In this document: positions 21,302 to 33,219 of the stretch, piece by piece
Layout of the letters: each line of letters starts with the position of its first letter
Numbering within the stretch: the stretch's first letter is position 1
Source of the DNA: Plantago major
Lineage: Eukaryota; Streptophyta; Magnoliopsida; Lamiales; Plantaginaceae
Direction of reading: 5' to 3'
Length of the DNA stretch: 64,000 nucleotides
NCBI GenBank assembly: GCA_026545765.1
Contig: JAIFAC010000172.1
Span: forward strand, 62,001 to 126,000
The notes under the pieces: model-generated
Told to the model about the DNA's origin: nothing
Database searches by the model: none
What the model saw: the letters and a program-made list of their open reading frames with translations, nothing else
Translations under genes and position numbers: made by a program

Positions 21302-22909
21302 TGTTAGGAATATCTGTTTAGATTTTGACCAGCAACCTAATGACTTATCTTAGCTCAGAAAGGTAACTAGTACTCTTAGTTCACTTGAACATCGTAAAAG
21401 AGGAAGTTTACTGAGTATGTTAGTCTAGCAAATCTTGTATAGGATGTTAGGTCTTTGAATGTAATTTTTATATCCTTGAAGAAGACCAAAAATGAGGCAT
21501 CCGACAGAAGAGTTCATCGTATTGAAGATTCAAGATCGCATAAGATTGCTGAAGACTAAGGAGATTGGTTTCCTCAGATACCTACTTCCAGATACCTTGA
21601 AGAAACAAGTGTTTTTCAATAAACAAGTTTCACAAAAGATATCTGAGAACACAAGGTTATTGAGTGAGGAGAAGTGCCCACAGAAACTCACGTCAGATAC
21701 CTTGGATAAAACTATGTTTCTGGGAAAACAATGTTTCAATAGGTATCTGGAGAAGTGAAGGTCTCTGGAAAAGGACATGTAATGCTTCATAAAGCGTGCA
21801 TAGTTCCGTTAACACTACTGGACAAAAAATAGTACAGTGCAATAAATGCGCAGACAGAGACATCTGAACAATAGAGGAAATCTCTGAAAAGAGACAACGT
21901 CTTATGCAGTACTATTTACAGATAACAATAGTTTGAACTTCATTGTGCTTAATGGATACTATTCAAACGGCATGATTTTCAACTATAAATATCACCATTT
22001 AGAATGCTTGAAAACACAAACATAACTTACTCATCTACGAACTTATTCATTCAAGCATACAAGCCTTCAACCTACTTATTCTCTAACTTACCGTTGCAAC
22101 CAAGCTCTTGAATTCTAAGTAGCACGAAAGTTCTAAGTGTCCTGATCCTTAACAGGCATTGCTATCTGTGAAGGAGTTGAATCAAAAGATCAAGTATCTG
22201 AGGTTCATTCTCTAGAACATTTAACATAGACTGGGTCGTTGAAGAACATATCACCACACATTGTGAAGTGTGTTAAGTGATTCTTGTTCTATAGAGTATT
22301 CCTACATAACTGAGAAAGTTATTAAGACTACTCACCTGACAAACTACTTTAACCAACACTACACACGGCGTGGAGTACAGGAAGTACTTCGTTTGGGAAA
22401 CTAAGGAACAACTCCAAGGTTACTGAGCACATGAAGTACTTAGTTTGGGAAACTAAGGAATAACTCAAAGGTTTCTGAGTACAGGAAGTACTTGGCTGAG
22501 AAAGTCAGGGAATAACTCAAGGGGAACACTTGGTTGGGAACCTAGTATAAAAGGGAATCAAGGGATAGGATTATTGTAAGGAGATCTCAATATCGATCTT
22601 AGTGGATTTCAAGTTCTGAGAAAGGGCGAGTGGATTAGTTGAACGATTACGCCACTCTCAGATACCACTATAAAGATCTATGTTATTTACTTTCTGCAAC
22701 TTATTAATTGCTTTATTTACCTTGCTGAGTATTTACACACTTATATCTTGCAAATCACGTGCACTTATCACATAGAAAGTCTTCCGCTCTCTGAATATAA
22801 GTATCCGATATCTTCACACATATCTGAGAAACTGTTTTATCGTCAAAAGTTTTAAAAGACTATTCATCCCCCCCCCTAGTCTTTTACTTTGTCGTTATCG
22901 GGACTAACA
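21302..22909. mobile_element. solo LTR (Copia-like) inside LINE 2, perfect 5-bp target duplication
   Basis: A 1608-bp block with ends TGTTAG...CTAACA, flanked by TAGTA on both sides (21297-21301 and 22910-22914). It contains no coding sequence and no internal region, so it is a solo LTR left by recombination between two LTRs. A TATA-like ACTATAAATATCACC lies near 21980. The right end has a C-run followed by TAGTCTTTTAC, common in long Copia LTRs (SIRE or similar), but the lineage is inferred. The intact duplication suggests it is younger than LINE 2. Confidence 0.88.
22380..22530. repeat. 52-bp tandem triplicate in the solo LTR
   Basis: GAAGTACTT starts at about 22381, 22433 and 22485, a regular 52-bp period. 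Each unit contains variants of GGGAAACTAAGGAATAACTC. The third unit is more diverged. Confidence 0.85.
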
Positions 22910-22914
22910 TAGTA

Positions 22915-23192
22915 TTATCAAAAAGATTTTTCATCTCACACATTAAAAATTGTTCATGATCCACAATAATGGTTACTAAAAATTGAACAGAAGAGCATAT
23001 CCAAGTTTTATTGTTAACATTTTTTGTGATTTTTTCAAAGCCTAACAATCTACAAAATTTAGGCTCATTAAACTCAGCAAGAGCCTCTAGAAGAACCAAA
23101 ACATCCAATTTTTTAGATTTCTTATAAAAAGAAGCCAGCTGTTGGGATTGTAGGTTTCCAATACCACTAATATTCCAAAATTTTAAAATCAT
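22915..23192 (-). pseudogene. LINE 2 endonuclease N-terminal half
   Basis: Begins MILKFWNISGIGNLQSQQLA, the W-N-x-x-G start of the L1 APE-type endonuclease, then LDVLVLLEALAEFNEP, where the catalytic Glu would lie in LLEA. It runs into the solo LTR at 22914. The upstream junction is close to the CACTA-2 insertion at 23247. Confidence 0.85.
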
Positions 23193-23264
23193 TGATTAAC
23201 TTGAGGAACAATGGAAATACTTGGGGCATTTTTATTTGAGTTCCTTGCACTACAAAAAAATACA

Positions 23265-23720
23265 CTGTTTGGCGACGGATAAATACGTCGCTAAACAGTG
23301 CCTGGGGCGACGGATAGTAATTCCGTCGCCCCACTGGGCCTTTGACGACGGATTGGTAATCCGTTGTCCAATTCGCGACGGATTAAAATATTTGACTTTT
23401 TTTTTAATCGATATCGGCGGATAGAATCTATCCGTCGCTAATGGGACGACGGATAGAATTTATCCGTCCGTCATATAGCTTAACGGATAGATTCTATCCG
23501 TCGCTATATGGGACGACGGATAGAAGCTATCCGTCGTTATATTTGGCGACGGATAGATTCTATCCGTCGCCAAATATATTATTGGAATTAGTGACGGGAT
23601 CTGGAATTCCATCACTAATTCCGTCACTGTTTATTATTCCGTCACTGTTAATCCGTCACTATTAATCCGTCACTATTTTATTCCGTCACTATCTATCCGT
23701 CACTATTTATTTCATATTAA
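23265..23720. repeat. CACTA-2 left subterminal repeats
   Basis: Dense GCGACGGAT / ATCCGTCGC motifs, many in head-to-head pairs (for example GACGGATAGAATCTATCCGTC type palindromes near 23412-23575). From about 23590 the motif shifts to simple tandem TCCGTCACTATT variants. In En/Spm such repeats are where the TnpA protein binds; that role here is inferred. Confidence 0.85.
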
Positions 23721-23829
23721 TCCCTGTTTTTCGTAGTTCACCTATTTAATCAATATAATGTTCGATAATAAATCAATAATACGGAAAATGTTTCAATAAA
23801 TGATAAATAATATAAAGTAATATCCGGAG

Positions 23830-25770
23830 CAGGAGAAATTATCCGTACAAGTGTAAATATAATAAATTCGAACGTACATGAACATAACTAGCTACCAGAC
23901 GGTGGGGTTGGCAACCGGACATGAATCGCTTCCATTCAGAATCAAGGCGCCGTTCTCCTCCTTCGTTCTCGTCATGGCGCCCATCTCGCCCTTTGTTGCT
24001 CAATCTTCGAGTTAGCCGAGCAACCTGCTCCTGACTCGCGATCGCACTATTTTCGAGACTGGTCTCGTGTAAACCGGACATCTAGACTGTTGGGATGATG
24101 ACGAGGAGCACCCCGGACTAGCCAAGCTCAAACCGAGGCTCCCGAGTCCATATGTCCGTCCTTTGATGTATAGTTTGCTGATCTCTAGGAAGATGTTGTC
24201 AACTTGTTCAGTTTAAAACACATCACCCGTCTCGTCCTCCTGCCTTGCCACCGAAAGCATCAACCTCACCAAATCGTAAATAGCAGATATCATGATCGCC
24301 ATCGTTTTTCAAAAATAACTTGTAATAGTGTACAAATATGAAATTTAAGCAACATAAACATATCAAGAATAGACGAGAGGCCCGACAATGGTCCATACCC
24401 TTCGCTTGGCCTTCTTGAAGATGTCATACTTGGATGTGACCTCCCCCCGTGCGATCTGAACAAGATATATAGTCAACAATTTATCATCTCACAATTAAGT
24501 AATCAGAGACACAATACATACACGTAATGGTAGATTGAAAAAAAACTTATATATACATACCGATTGGTAATAATCAGTGACAGTAGATCGCCTCCCAAGG
24601 TGGTGAACGGCCTCCCGCCACTGCCGACCGAGACGCCTGCTATGTCTCTTGATGTAGGCAATGTCCTCGACATCGCTCGGGCCGCCAGAGGCATCACAAA
24701 GGGCCCACTCCGTGATCAACCTATGGAGGCATCAATACCCCGATCCCGAATGGCCTTCCAAGCATGCAGACTATATCCTCAGACATTTAGATCCCACAGT
24801 CTCGTAAACACGCCAGATCTGTGGGATCAACCTGCTGGGAATGAAGTACTCCTTCTACATTACCAATTTCATACAACATCCAAAGTCAATACATACATAT
24901 ATAACGTCACCATGTTACATCAATTTAATAATTAAGATACAACAACATCACAGATATGGTGACTAACATACCACCCAAACAAAGTGGCTAACATACCACC
25001 CAAACAAAGTGGCTAACATACCACTCACATTGTCCTAAATTTTACCAACACAATGGTGACTAACATATCACCCAAATAAAGTGGCTAATATACCACTCAC
25101 ATACAGTGGCTAACATACCACTCACATTGTCCTAAATTTTACTAACACAATGGTGACTAACATATCACCCAAATAAAGTGGCTAACATACCACTCATATT
25201 AAAACGATTATAATTACAAACAAAGGAATGTCATATTTTAACTTACCTCACCATCAAGTACTCGGCCCTCATGCGGTCCGAGATGTGAGACCAACACTCA
25301 CCACCCTGCCCTGGTGGCTCTCTCCTGCTCCGGAAGATGTCACCTAGTTTGTTGTGGACCTCCCGAGGCCATTGACTGTTGTCAATGTATAACATACAAG
25401 TAACAAATATATATTACTTTAGTACAACAATTTATACTTGTCAACTATCATAAGTTATGTTTTACATATTTAAGAAGAATGTATAATACTTACTTGGCAG
25501 GACAAGGTGAAAAATCACAGCAAGCTGCTCCACGGACGTTGGGATGATGTGGATCGAACACGAGGTAGGGACAATCGCCATGGTCGCCTCCCAGATGTGT
25601 CTATGCCGGTAGAGCCGCCGCTTCTCCTGGGGGCTCTGTGAACTGAGACTGCACTGACACAGAGCCCTCCCCCCTCAGTCCCCACCCAAAGACTATCTTG
25701 CGGCTCATTGGGGCGAGAAAAGCGTGGTCTCCGTCATGCATCTGCAAAAATATGTAACAAATACAATAAA
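23830..25770 (-). pseudogene. CACTA-2 TnpA-like gene (plant transposase, En/Spm second gene), multi-exon
   Basis: Read right to left, exon-like pieces appear at about 25760-25500, 25380-25245 (WPREVHNKLGDIFRS...WSHISDRMRAEY), 24850-24500 (a segment with ITEWALCDAS and a charged KRHSRRLGRQWREAVHHL helix) and 24110-23840 (a C-terminal coil with QEQVARLTRRLSNKG). The WP...KLGKIFR...MK pattern is shared with CACTA-3 at about 39780-39900, and both resemble the DNA-binding second protein of plant En/Spm elements. Splice sites and the full frame are not settled. It may bind the subterminal repeats. Confidence 0.5.
24955..25200. repeat. CACTA-2 internal minisatellite (GTGGCTAACATACCAC)
   Basis: Two related short inverted-repeat motifs alternate: GTGGCTAACATACCAC and GGTGACTAACATATCACC, spaced by CAAACAAA or CATTGTCCTAAATTTTACCA. 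It lies between exon-like pieces of the TnpA-like gene, probably in an intron. The same array, reverse-complemented, is in CACTA-3 at 39958-40300. Confidence 0.9.
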
Positions 25771-25899
25771 ATGTGTTAGTACCAGTTATAATAACACATA
25801 TAATTTCTCAAGTGTTATCAACTACTAACTAGTTATAATACACATAATATACCGTTATCGCTGTCCTCTAAGTCTACATATTGGTCCTCGTGCATCAAA

Positions 25900-28800
25900 C
25901 AACTCATCATCCGCTTCTATGGGATTTTCGCTTGTTTATCGACATCCTCTTGTTGGTACGAGTTGGTAATCGAGTCGCCCTTCTCAATGTACTCCACTTT
26001 CGAAGCGAAACGAATAGGTACCGCAGCCTAACCATTCCGCCTTATCGCATTTCGCTGATATTCAAGAAACACCACTTGTCGTGCTTGAGTCGCCACAATA
26101 AATGGTTCATACTGTTCGCACTCTTCTTTTCGTTCACATCAACCATTTCATACCGCTTGTTCTTCCTCGCATTCTCGGATTAGGATCATACCACTCAACA
26201 TCAAACAAGAAGGTTCGCTTCAATGGCAAGCGAATATTCAATCCTCACTATTCGCTTTAGCTTGCCGTGGAAATCAAACAAAGCAATGCCTCCATAATCT
26301 TTCAGACCCTTAACACACACCCGAGTTGTTTGTCGCCATGGCCGTGTTACATTCAAATGTGGAACCTAAGGCCATCGACTATATAACTGGAATGTGTAGA
26401 CCTTTTGAATGGCCCTTCCGTGAGAGCCTTTCAAGATATGCATGTGACGTTGTTAATAGGATTCCTATATAGTCTCGTAACCAACTGGAAATTCAGAGGA
26501 ATTTTTGAGTCAAGTAGTTCCTCTAGTGTATCCTCGCTATCCGAGGATTTTCTTCCAAACAACGCTTTTTGAAAAAACTGCAAACATTGATTCGATGATA
26601 AGTCTATAATTGAAGTAGAGACTTACGTAGCTATATTAAAATTTAAAGAAAGTGTTGCTCACCTCGCAAATAGTATCATATACGGGTCAACCTCAGCACA
26701 ATTCGTGAGGACATAATATTGAGCTGCTTTCAACTCTTTATCCGTAAGATATTCTTTCTTAGCTGCACCAAGAGGTCTCCCTGATACCTTGAAGACAGAT
26801 AGGGAAAACTCATCATCCGCTTGAACTTCGAATGTGTCTGCGTTTCGAGCCGGCCTTGATGTCTTCGTAGGGACGTATTCATTAAAGTAATAAGAGCAGA
26901 AGGTTGCAATTTCCTCTCGAATGTAGGCATTGGCAATCGAACCTTCAGGTTTACCTTTGTTGTTGACATACTTCTTCAATTTCCCTAAGTACCTCTCGAA
27001 TGGATACATCCATTGATACTGAACCGGCCCAGCAAGTCTCGCTTCATGTAGAAGGTGAACCGGCAAGTGCTCCATAGAATCAAACCAGCTCGGTGGAAAG
27101 ATACACTCGAGCTTGCATAGAATCAATGGTATGTTCCTTTCAAGATTTTTCAACACTTTGTCATGAACCACCCTTGTGCCTAAATTTTTGAAAAATAAGC
27201 TCAACTCGTGATAGCAACATACATGTTTCTGAGTAGCCTCAAATGCTACCGGATAAGCCTCTCCATGAACACACGATACCGTGGCTCTTCATCCCATAAA
27301 CATTTGTCTTCTTCAAATCCACACACTTCTCTAAATTTGGGGCATAATTATCTGGGAAACTCAATGCCCTCACCAAATCAAACAAAACTGACCTAGAAGC
27401 GTTGTCAATTGTGTAGCATGCTTTCGGCCACTTACCATTTTCATCCTTCTTTGTCAACTAAGGCCTTTTACACCACGTAGACAACTCGGCTCTAGACTTC
27501 GCATGGTCCTTTGTTTTTCCCTCAATGTTGCAAAGTGTATTGAATAAGTTCTCGAACACGTTCTTCTCAATGTGCATGAAATCTAAGTTGTGACGGATAA
27601 GAAGACTGCTCCAATAAGGCAAGTCCCAGAAGATGCTTCTCTTCCTCCAACCACATTTTTTACCAATTTTCTCGTTATGCTTCATCCACCCAAGTTCAGT
27701 CACCTTCATAAGACCCAACCTATCAATCTCCGCAAGAATTTGTGCACCAGTAAGTCTTGCGCGACTTTTTTGTTAACGAATTTATTTTTCAAGAATTGAT
27801 CCTTGTTCTTCCTGAACGGATGGTCACTTTCTAGCAACCTACGATGACAATCAAACCAACAAAATTTTCCACTACCCTTCAATCTAAATGCATCTGTATC
27901 CTCCAAGCAATGTGGACATGCATATTTCCCTGCGGTTTTCCTTCCAGATAGCACGGAGTACGCAGGAAAGTCACTCACGGTCCAAAGAAGAGCTGCTCTC
28001 AAGGTGAAGTTCTTTTTGGTCGAGACATCATATGCAGGGATACCATCCGTCCACAACTCGATCAGCTCCTTGATTAGGGGTTGCAAGAAAACATCCAACG
28101 CCGCCCAGATCTTTCGCCCTGCATCAACGCAGTCAGAAACATGAATGGCTCCTTCATGCACTCACCGGGGGGCAGGTTGTATGGTGTGAGCATAACTGGC
28201 CAACAAGAGTATTTTCGTTCACTCCTGAACGGGTTAAAACCATCCGTACAAAGTCCCAATCGTACATTTCTAGATTCGGCTGCAAACTCTGGATATGTCT
28301 TGTCAAACGATTTCCATGCAGGTGAGTCTACTGGATGGTCCATTCTACCATCTTCTGCATTAACCGAGATTACTCGCTCCTTGTGCCACCGCATTTTATC
28401 CGCAGAAGCACTTGAAGCATACAATCTTTTCAAACGAGGTGCTAAAGGGAAGTACCACATTTTCTTATGTGGGAGATTTTTCCGCTATTTCTCGCATTTC
28501 CCTCGTAACGCTTGTACTGCTCTTACCACAGAACTTGCATTGTATTAGATCTGCATCCTCCTCCCAATAGATCATGCACATTTTCGGACAACAGTCTATG
28601 GTTACCACAGGCAACCCTAAACCCCGCATCTTTTTCTTCGCTTGGTAAAAGTTGGTTGGAACTAGGTTTTCTTCAGGACAAAGGTCCGACATTACATCAA
28701 CCCATTCATTGAAGCTCCTTTCAGATTGCTGGCCATTAGCCTTATAACTCATTAGCCGAGCCAACAAAGACAATTTAGTGAGCTTACACCCCGGATACAC

Positions 28801-29304
28801 CGGCTTCCTTGATGATTCTAACAAGTCAAAGAACACCTGATCCTCGGGATTCGGTAGTTCCTCCACCTCCACCTCGGTTTCAGTGTTAGTTGTGTCCATG
28901 AACTCTGCCCCTGCAGCATCATACACCATTTGTTCGACTCGATCTCGAATAGCATCGCCTTCAGATGTACTTTGTTGCCCAACTTGTTCATTTTTTCTCT
29001 TCCTTCCACGCTGTCTGTATTGGTCATATGTATTGGACGGTGCTGCTTCCTCACCATGATGATTCCATACCTGATACGCAGGCAGAAATCCATTTTTCCT
29101 CAAGTGCTGGACTACCGCTGTAGGAGTCACGTATTGCTTGTTTCTATACTGTTTCATTGCACAAGGGCACTTTATCAACCCATCCTTTACACAAGCCGGA
29201 TTTGAGATTGAAAATGCAATGAAACCTTCAACCCCTTTCTGAAAACTCGATTGAACTCTGCCATTTAGAGTACAACAATACATCCATGAACGATCGGTAT
29301 TCAT
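25900..29304 (-). pseudogene. CACTA-2 main transposase (TnpD-like), disrupted
   Basis: Cut-and-paste transposase of the CACTA superfamily. Frame 29304-28465 (279 aa) starts MNTDRSWMY, has the transposase-associated domain at residues about 5-80, and ends near MCMIYWEEDADLIQCKFCGK with a C-x-x-C. Transposase_21 core pieces follow: 28460-28074 (LGLCTDGFNPF), 28161-27706 (TLRAALLWTVSDFPAYSVLS and a C-P-H-C), 27718-27458 (HNLDFMHIEKNVFENLFNTL) and 27457-27239 (GMKSHG). Frame 27204-26659 is the DUF4218 region (ERYLGKLKKYV, RPEGSIA-like). A GTGAGC donor at 26657 and an acceptor near 26582 mark an intron, and a degenerate DUF4216 part runs to about 25900. At least three frameshifts and one in-frame stop separate the pieces. 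Confidence 0.9.
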
Positions 29305-29573
29305 TGAATAATTAGATAATAACCTGACACATTTGAATTCATTAGATCGAGGTCTATCATTTACGATAATAAATCAATTTCAATCAATTGCTACGTAATA
29401 TAAGTTATATTAGCTTCAACATCAATTGTTACGGCATTACATAATATAAGTTACTTTAGCTTCAATTTTACCATAATGTTTGGTTTCATATATCAACTAA
29501 TGATTACTAGTTATACAAGCCTAGAGAAAAAAAGGATTATCAAATGATTCTTTCTCTTGCAGCCCTCTCCTCA

Positions 29574-29987
29574 TCACTTGTGATGCTCCGTACCACAGAA
29601 CTTGCATTCCAATAGATCTACATCCTCCTCCCAATACACCATGCACATGTTCCGACAACCAAAAACATACTCAATAGGCGGCCTCAAACCCCGCCTCTCC
29701 CTCCATTGGAGGTATGCCATGGACGGTGCTTCCTCACTGTGATGAATCCATACATGATACTCAGGCATGAATCCATAATGTCGCAAGTGCTCGAATACTG
29801 CTGTAGGAGTCATAAATTGCTTGTTTCTGCAGGTTTTCAATGTGCAATGACACTTTATCAACCCCAGCTTGCAAGCCGGACGTCCCATGGCAAACGAGAT
29901 GAAACCTTTAACCCCTTCTACAAAACTCCTAGAAACTCTGCCATTTACCGCCGTACGATCGTACATCCATGAACGGTTGGAATTCAT
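29574..29987 (-). CDS. 137-aa transposase-associated-domain-only ORF in CACTA-2
   Basis: An intact frame 270 bp upstream of the main transposase and in the same orientation. Its first 75 residues (MNSNRSWMYDRTAVNGR..., then FVEGVKGFISFAMGRPACK and YRNKQF/MTPTAV-like HLRHYGFMPEYHVW) closely parallel the first 75 of the main transposase. It then jumps to CRNMCMVYWEEDVDLLECKF CGTEHHK, which corresponds to residues about 245-270 of the main protein, skipping the acidic linker between. It therefore keeps only the two cysteine-containing N-terminal modules and lacks the catalytic core. Its role is unknown: it may be a relic of a tandem duplication with deletion, or a regulator competing for DNA or partner binding. 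Confidence 0.7.
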   Translation of the reverse strand: MNSNRSWMYDRTAVNGRVSRSFVEGVKGFISFAMGRPACKLGLIKCHCTLKTCRNKQFMTPTAVFEHLRHYGFMPEYHVWIHHSEEAPSMAYLQWRERRGLRPPIEYVFGCRNMCMVYWEEDVDLLECKFCGTEHHK

Positions 29988-29999
29988 TGTATACTTTTT

Positions 30000-30600
30000 T
30001 TAACCTGTTCCAATTGATTAGATTGTATTTAATATATTCGATCGATTTCAATTCGGATAAGAAGATTGTAGAGATTAATTGTTAATTATTATACGTTCCT
30101 TATAAATTAATTATTAAGTGTTCGATATGTTACAAAATTTATTAAGTGTTTTACTACTATGAGTTATAAATTATAAATTACACGTTAATATAATCAACAT
30201 ATTATCCGTCGCTCAAAACACTTAACTAAATCCTCGTTATCTAGTACATATACGAATTTATCAAATCAAAACTACTTAACATTATACTAATTAACAATCT
30301 AACTGATAGCAATCTCAAAGTTAATTTACTAAATCTTAACATTATACTAATTAACTAGTAATACTAATTTGATATATATACTCAACATTAAACTAGTCGA
30401 AATTAACAAAATTTTCAAATTTGTCAAAAAATTAGGGTTTCAAAACATTAATCATAATACATATACAAAAACATCAAACATGAAAATCAAGCTTAATCAA
30501 TTAAACATCAAACATGATTTTCCATGCTTAATCATCAATCAAACATCAAACACTAAATCAATTTCACAACAAAATCAATCAATTAACAACCCCAAGCTTA
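30000..30600. other. CACTA-2 AT-rich spacer
   Basis: Very AT-rich sequence with repeated phrases such as CATTATACTAATTAAC and AATCATCAATCAAACATC. It probably corresponds to the first intron of the transposase transcript on the minus strand. No gene seen. Confidence 0.4.
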
Positions 30601-30870
30601 ACCCACTACTTCATATAACATATACTAGCTACGATAATTGTTTACAAATATACAATTGATCAAAATTATCAAAAATCCCAAATTTAGAATAGTTAGGGTT
30701 TAGCCTATTACCTTCAAATTGCGGTAAAAATAGCCGAATAAGGATGAAATTGATCGACCACCCAAGCTCCTTATCCCACGAGCTTCGAATTGATACCAAG
30801 ATTGGCCGGAATGGTGGAGTTTTGGCCGGAAAATGGAGAAAAACGAAAGAGGAGAAGAGAGGAGGAAGAA
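30600..30870 (-). promoter_or_regulatory. CACTA-2 transposase leader exon and first intron donor (conserved with CACTA-3)
   Basis: On the minus strand the phrase CGTGGGATAAGGAGCTTGGG, then GTCGATCAATTTCATCC, leads to an exon end AATTTGAAG followed by GTAATAGGC, a good splice donor. The counterpart in CACTA-3 on the plus strand is CTCGTGGGACAAGGAGCTCG and GTCAATCAATTTCATC, leading to CAAGGTATTTTGG at about 37876. Shared leader and intron position suggest an untranslated first exon of the transposase transcript. Confidence 0.55.
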
Positions 30871-30927
30871 ATGAAGCAGAAGCAAAAATGGTGGAAATGG
30901 GGCTTCTGCCCCGATTTCTACTGTTTT

Positions 30928-31275
30928 GGGGCGACGGATCGCTATCCGTCGCTAAGACGGATAGCGATCCGTCGCTAGGACCGACGGATAATCTATCCGT
31001 CGGTAACAATTTCTTTTTTATTTTTTATTTTTAAAAAAATAGCGACGGATAATTTATCTATCGCTATTTTTTTAAATTAAATTTTAATTAAAATTAAAAA
31101 TGTTACGACGGATAATATTATCCGTCGTAACATTTTTAATTTTTTTTATATTAAAAGTCAATACAATAGCGACGGATAGTTTTATCCGTCGCTCTGTAGC
31201 GACGGATTACTTTTATCCGTCGCTACGGGTAGCGACGGATTAAATCCGTCGCTAACCTTAGCGATCCGTCGCCCC
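30928..31275. repeat. CACTA-2 right subterminal repeats
   Basis: A dense set of GCGACGGAT / ATCCGTCGC repeats, mostly as facing pairs (for example GGCGACGGATCGCTATCCGT at 30930 and TAGCGACGGATTAAATCCGT at 31231). It sits within 35 bases of the 5' terminal inverted repeat. By analogy with En/Spm this is the presumed binding region for the element's TnpA-like protein and overlaps the promoter side of the transposase. Confidence 0.88.
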
Positions 31276-31443
31276 TTTCTGTCCCGTTACAACAGAATTC
31301 TTGTAGTGTTGTTTTCCTCACCACAGGAGTAATACCAGTTTTATAGGGATTGATAATGGCCTTACCCTTTTCTTTTTACCTGACTTCTGATAGTAGGAGT
31401 CCTTTTCAATAGGACTAACAGGCATAGGACTATAGATATTCTC

Positions 31444-33219
31444 TTATGCCTCTTCTCCAGAAGGATTAGTAAGTTGCTCTTTGAAACCCACAATAAGGAC
31501 ACTTGTAGGGTCTGACACTAAGGGTGTGAATGACATATCATCTACAGACTTTCTCATTCTTTCCTGCAAGACATTTGGTTCCACCATTAGTGTATTACTA
31601 TTGGGAGAACTAAGAATATGGAAAGGAAAAGGAACAAATACTTCCCTATTTTCCACTCCTGTTTGATCTTCTTCCTCTCAATCGGCCCAACCTCGTAAGT
31701 AGTCATGCGCTTACCATCGAGGCAAGAGGCTTCTCCTTGGATTACCTATTTCTCCTTCTTCCTCATCAAACATCATTTACTCCATGCACCAAATTGTTAG
31801 TGGTTAGTCAAATGTTCATTTTGAAGTTGTAACAATCTATCTTTCCTCGCAGTAGAACTGCTAATAGCTTCAATAGAGTTTTAACAAATTCAGAAATAGG
31901 ACTAAATCTGTTTCCTTGTGCTACATTTAAATCTTCTTCACCTGAGAAACAAATGCTTCTGGTGGAGTCACAATTGGGGGGGGGGGGGGGGGAACAGAAG
32001 TTCTCACAGAATTAGATTTGACAAATCTTCCTCTATTGATTAACCTTCCAAAAACATTGTAAGATGCTTTGTGCCACTTTTTTTCCTTTCTTTTTAGCAG
32101 TTTGAAAACCATCCTTATCTTTCTCAAAAGCAGGATTTTGTGTTAAATCAGTAGGGGGAGGGGGTTCAGAAGAGAGGGGAGCAACAGAAGAGTCTACAGG
32201 ATTAGTAACAGAGTTGATAGTGGCACCAGGTCCCCAAGATTTAAGAACAGGATATTTAACATAGCAAGCATTAAGTTCATGCCCTAACTTTGAGTAATGC
32301 CTACAGAACAAAGGGTAAACATCATATACCACATCAACAGTATGAAAGATACCACCTGCTTCAACCACTATACTTTTAGGTGGAGGTATGGAAGCATTTA
32401 CTTCCACACAAACCCTAGCCTTTGTGAGCAGAGTTCTATGTGCAGTGGCCTGATCCATTCTCAGAGGGTTACTAATCAATTTAGCTACTTCAAAAAGAGC
32501 ATCAACATGAAACAGCATGATAGTTAATTTTCTAAAAGTAATCCAGCAGGGAACCATAGGGGAATCGACTTTAGGGGAATAAGCAGGGGTCCATTTAGTA
32601 AGAAGGAGAGTAGGACCAACAATAAACAAAGAGCTTTTAAGCCATACCTTGGTAAAATCTTTTTCCAAGAACAGTGAAATAAGAAGATGTCGATTATCCA
32701 AAAGACTAAGTGAAAAACCTTTTTTTCAAATTTAGGAGTGATTTCATTAATCCGAGGAGTGGATTTACCCAAAAACTTACCAACAAGAGTGAGAGAATAG
32801 GGTTTAGCCAGGGTTTGTACCTCTGTTTCCGAGAAGGAAATAGCCGGCGAACCTTTCACCAAGAACTTCTGTTTAGCCGGAATCAAGGGGTTACCTTTTG
32901 CTCTTGCCTCGTAAAAGGAGAGGGGAGGATTCGTCCCAGATCTATGCTTAGAGGCATCCACAGGTTTGTTTGCTATCTCAGCAAAAGACAAATGTGCTTG
33001 ATATTCAACCAGAGGAGGCAGATTTTCAGAGATCTGAGCAGAACTAGGGTTTGACACAGGAACAGAAGAATTGTGAATCAACGGAACAGGCAGAGTAACA
33101 GGCCAAGGGATGGAATCATTATGTTGAGGATTGAGGGAAGAGGAAGGAGGGGGAGGAGGAAGAGAGGAGAAGGAGGCCATATGAACACTAGCACCACGAG
33201 TTCGCCAAAGGCTTTGCAA
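31444..33219 (-). pseudogene. LINE 2 ORF1 (DUF4283-like, zinc knuckle)
   Basis: The frame at 33219-32524 (231 aa) has a proline-rich start (PPPPPSSSL) and a SFAEIANK segment typical before DUF4283. The frame at 32701-32033 continues with the DUF4283 C-terminal half (MVPCWITFRKL, ISNPLRMDQATAHRTLL) and the zinc knuckle CRHYSKLGHELNAC, near 32250-32290. A third frame, 31656-31444, is the tail. A G-run lies at 31977-31992. The protein binds LINE RNA; frameshifts separate the parts. Confidence 0.85.

Larger units (their letters stand above)
23248..31308 (-). mobile_element. CACTA-2, 8-kb CACTA (En/Spm) transposon with transposase genes
   Basis: An 8061-bp element with ends CACTACAAAAAAATACAC (left) and, as reverse complement of the right end, CACTACAAGAATTCTGTT. 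It is flanked by the 3-bp target duplication TTG (23245-23247, 31309-31311). Both subterminal regions hold many GCGACGGAT / ATCCGTCGC repeats. Genes run right to left: a leader (about 30850-30600), a short transposase N-terminus duplicate (29987-29574), the main transposase (29304 to about 25900) and a second TnpA-like gene (about 25770-23830). The main transposase has several disruptions, so the copy is probably no longer autonomous. Inserted in LINE 2 between ORF1 and ORF2. Confidence 0.95.
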
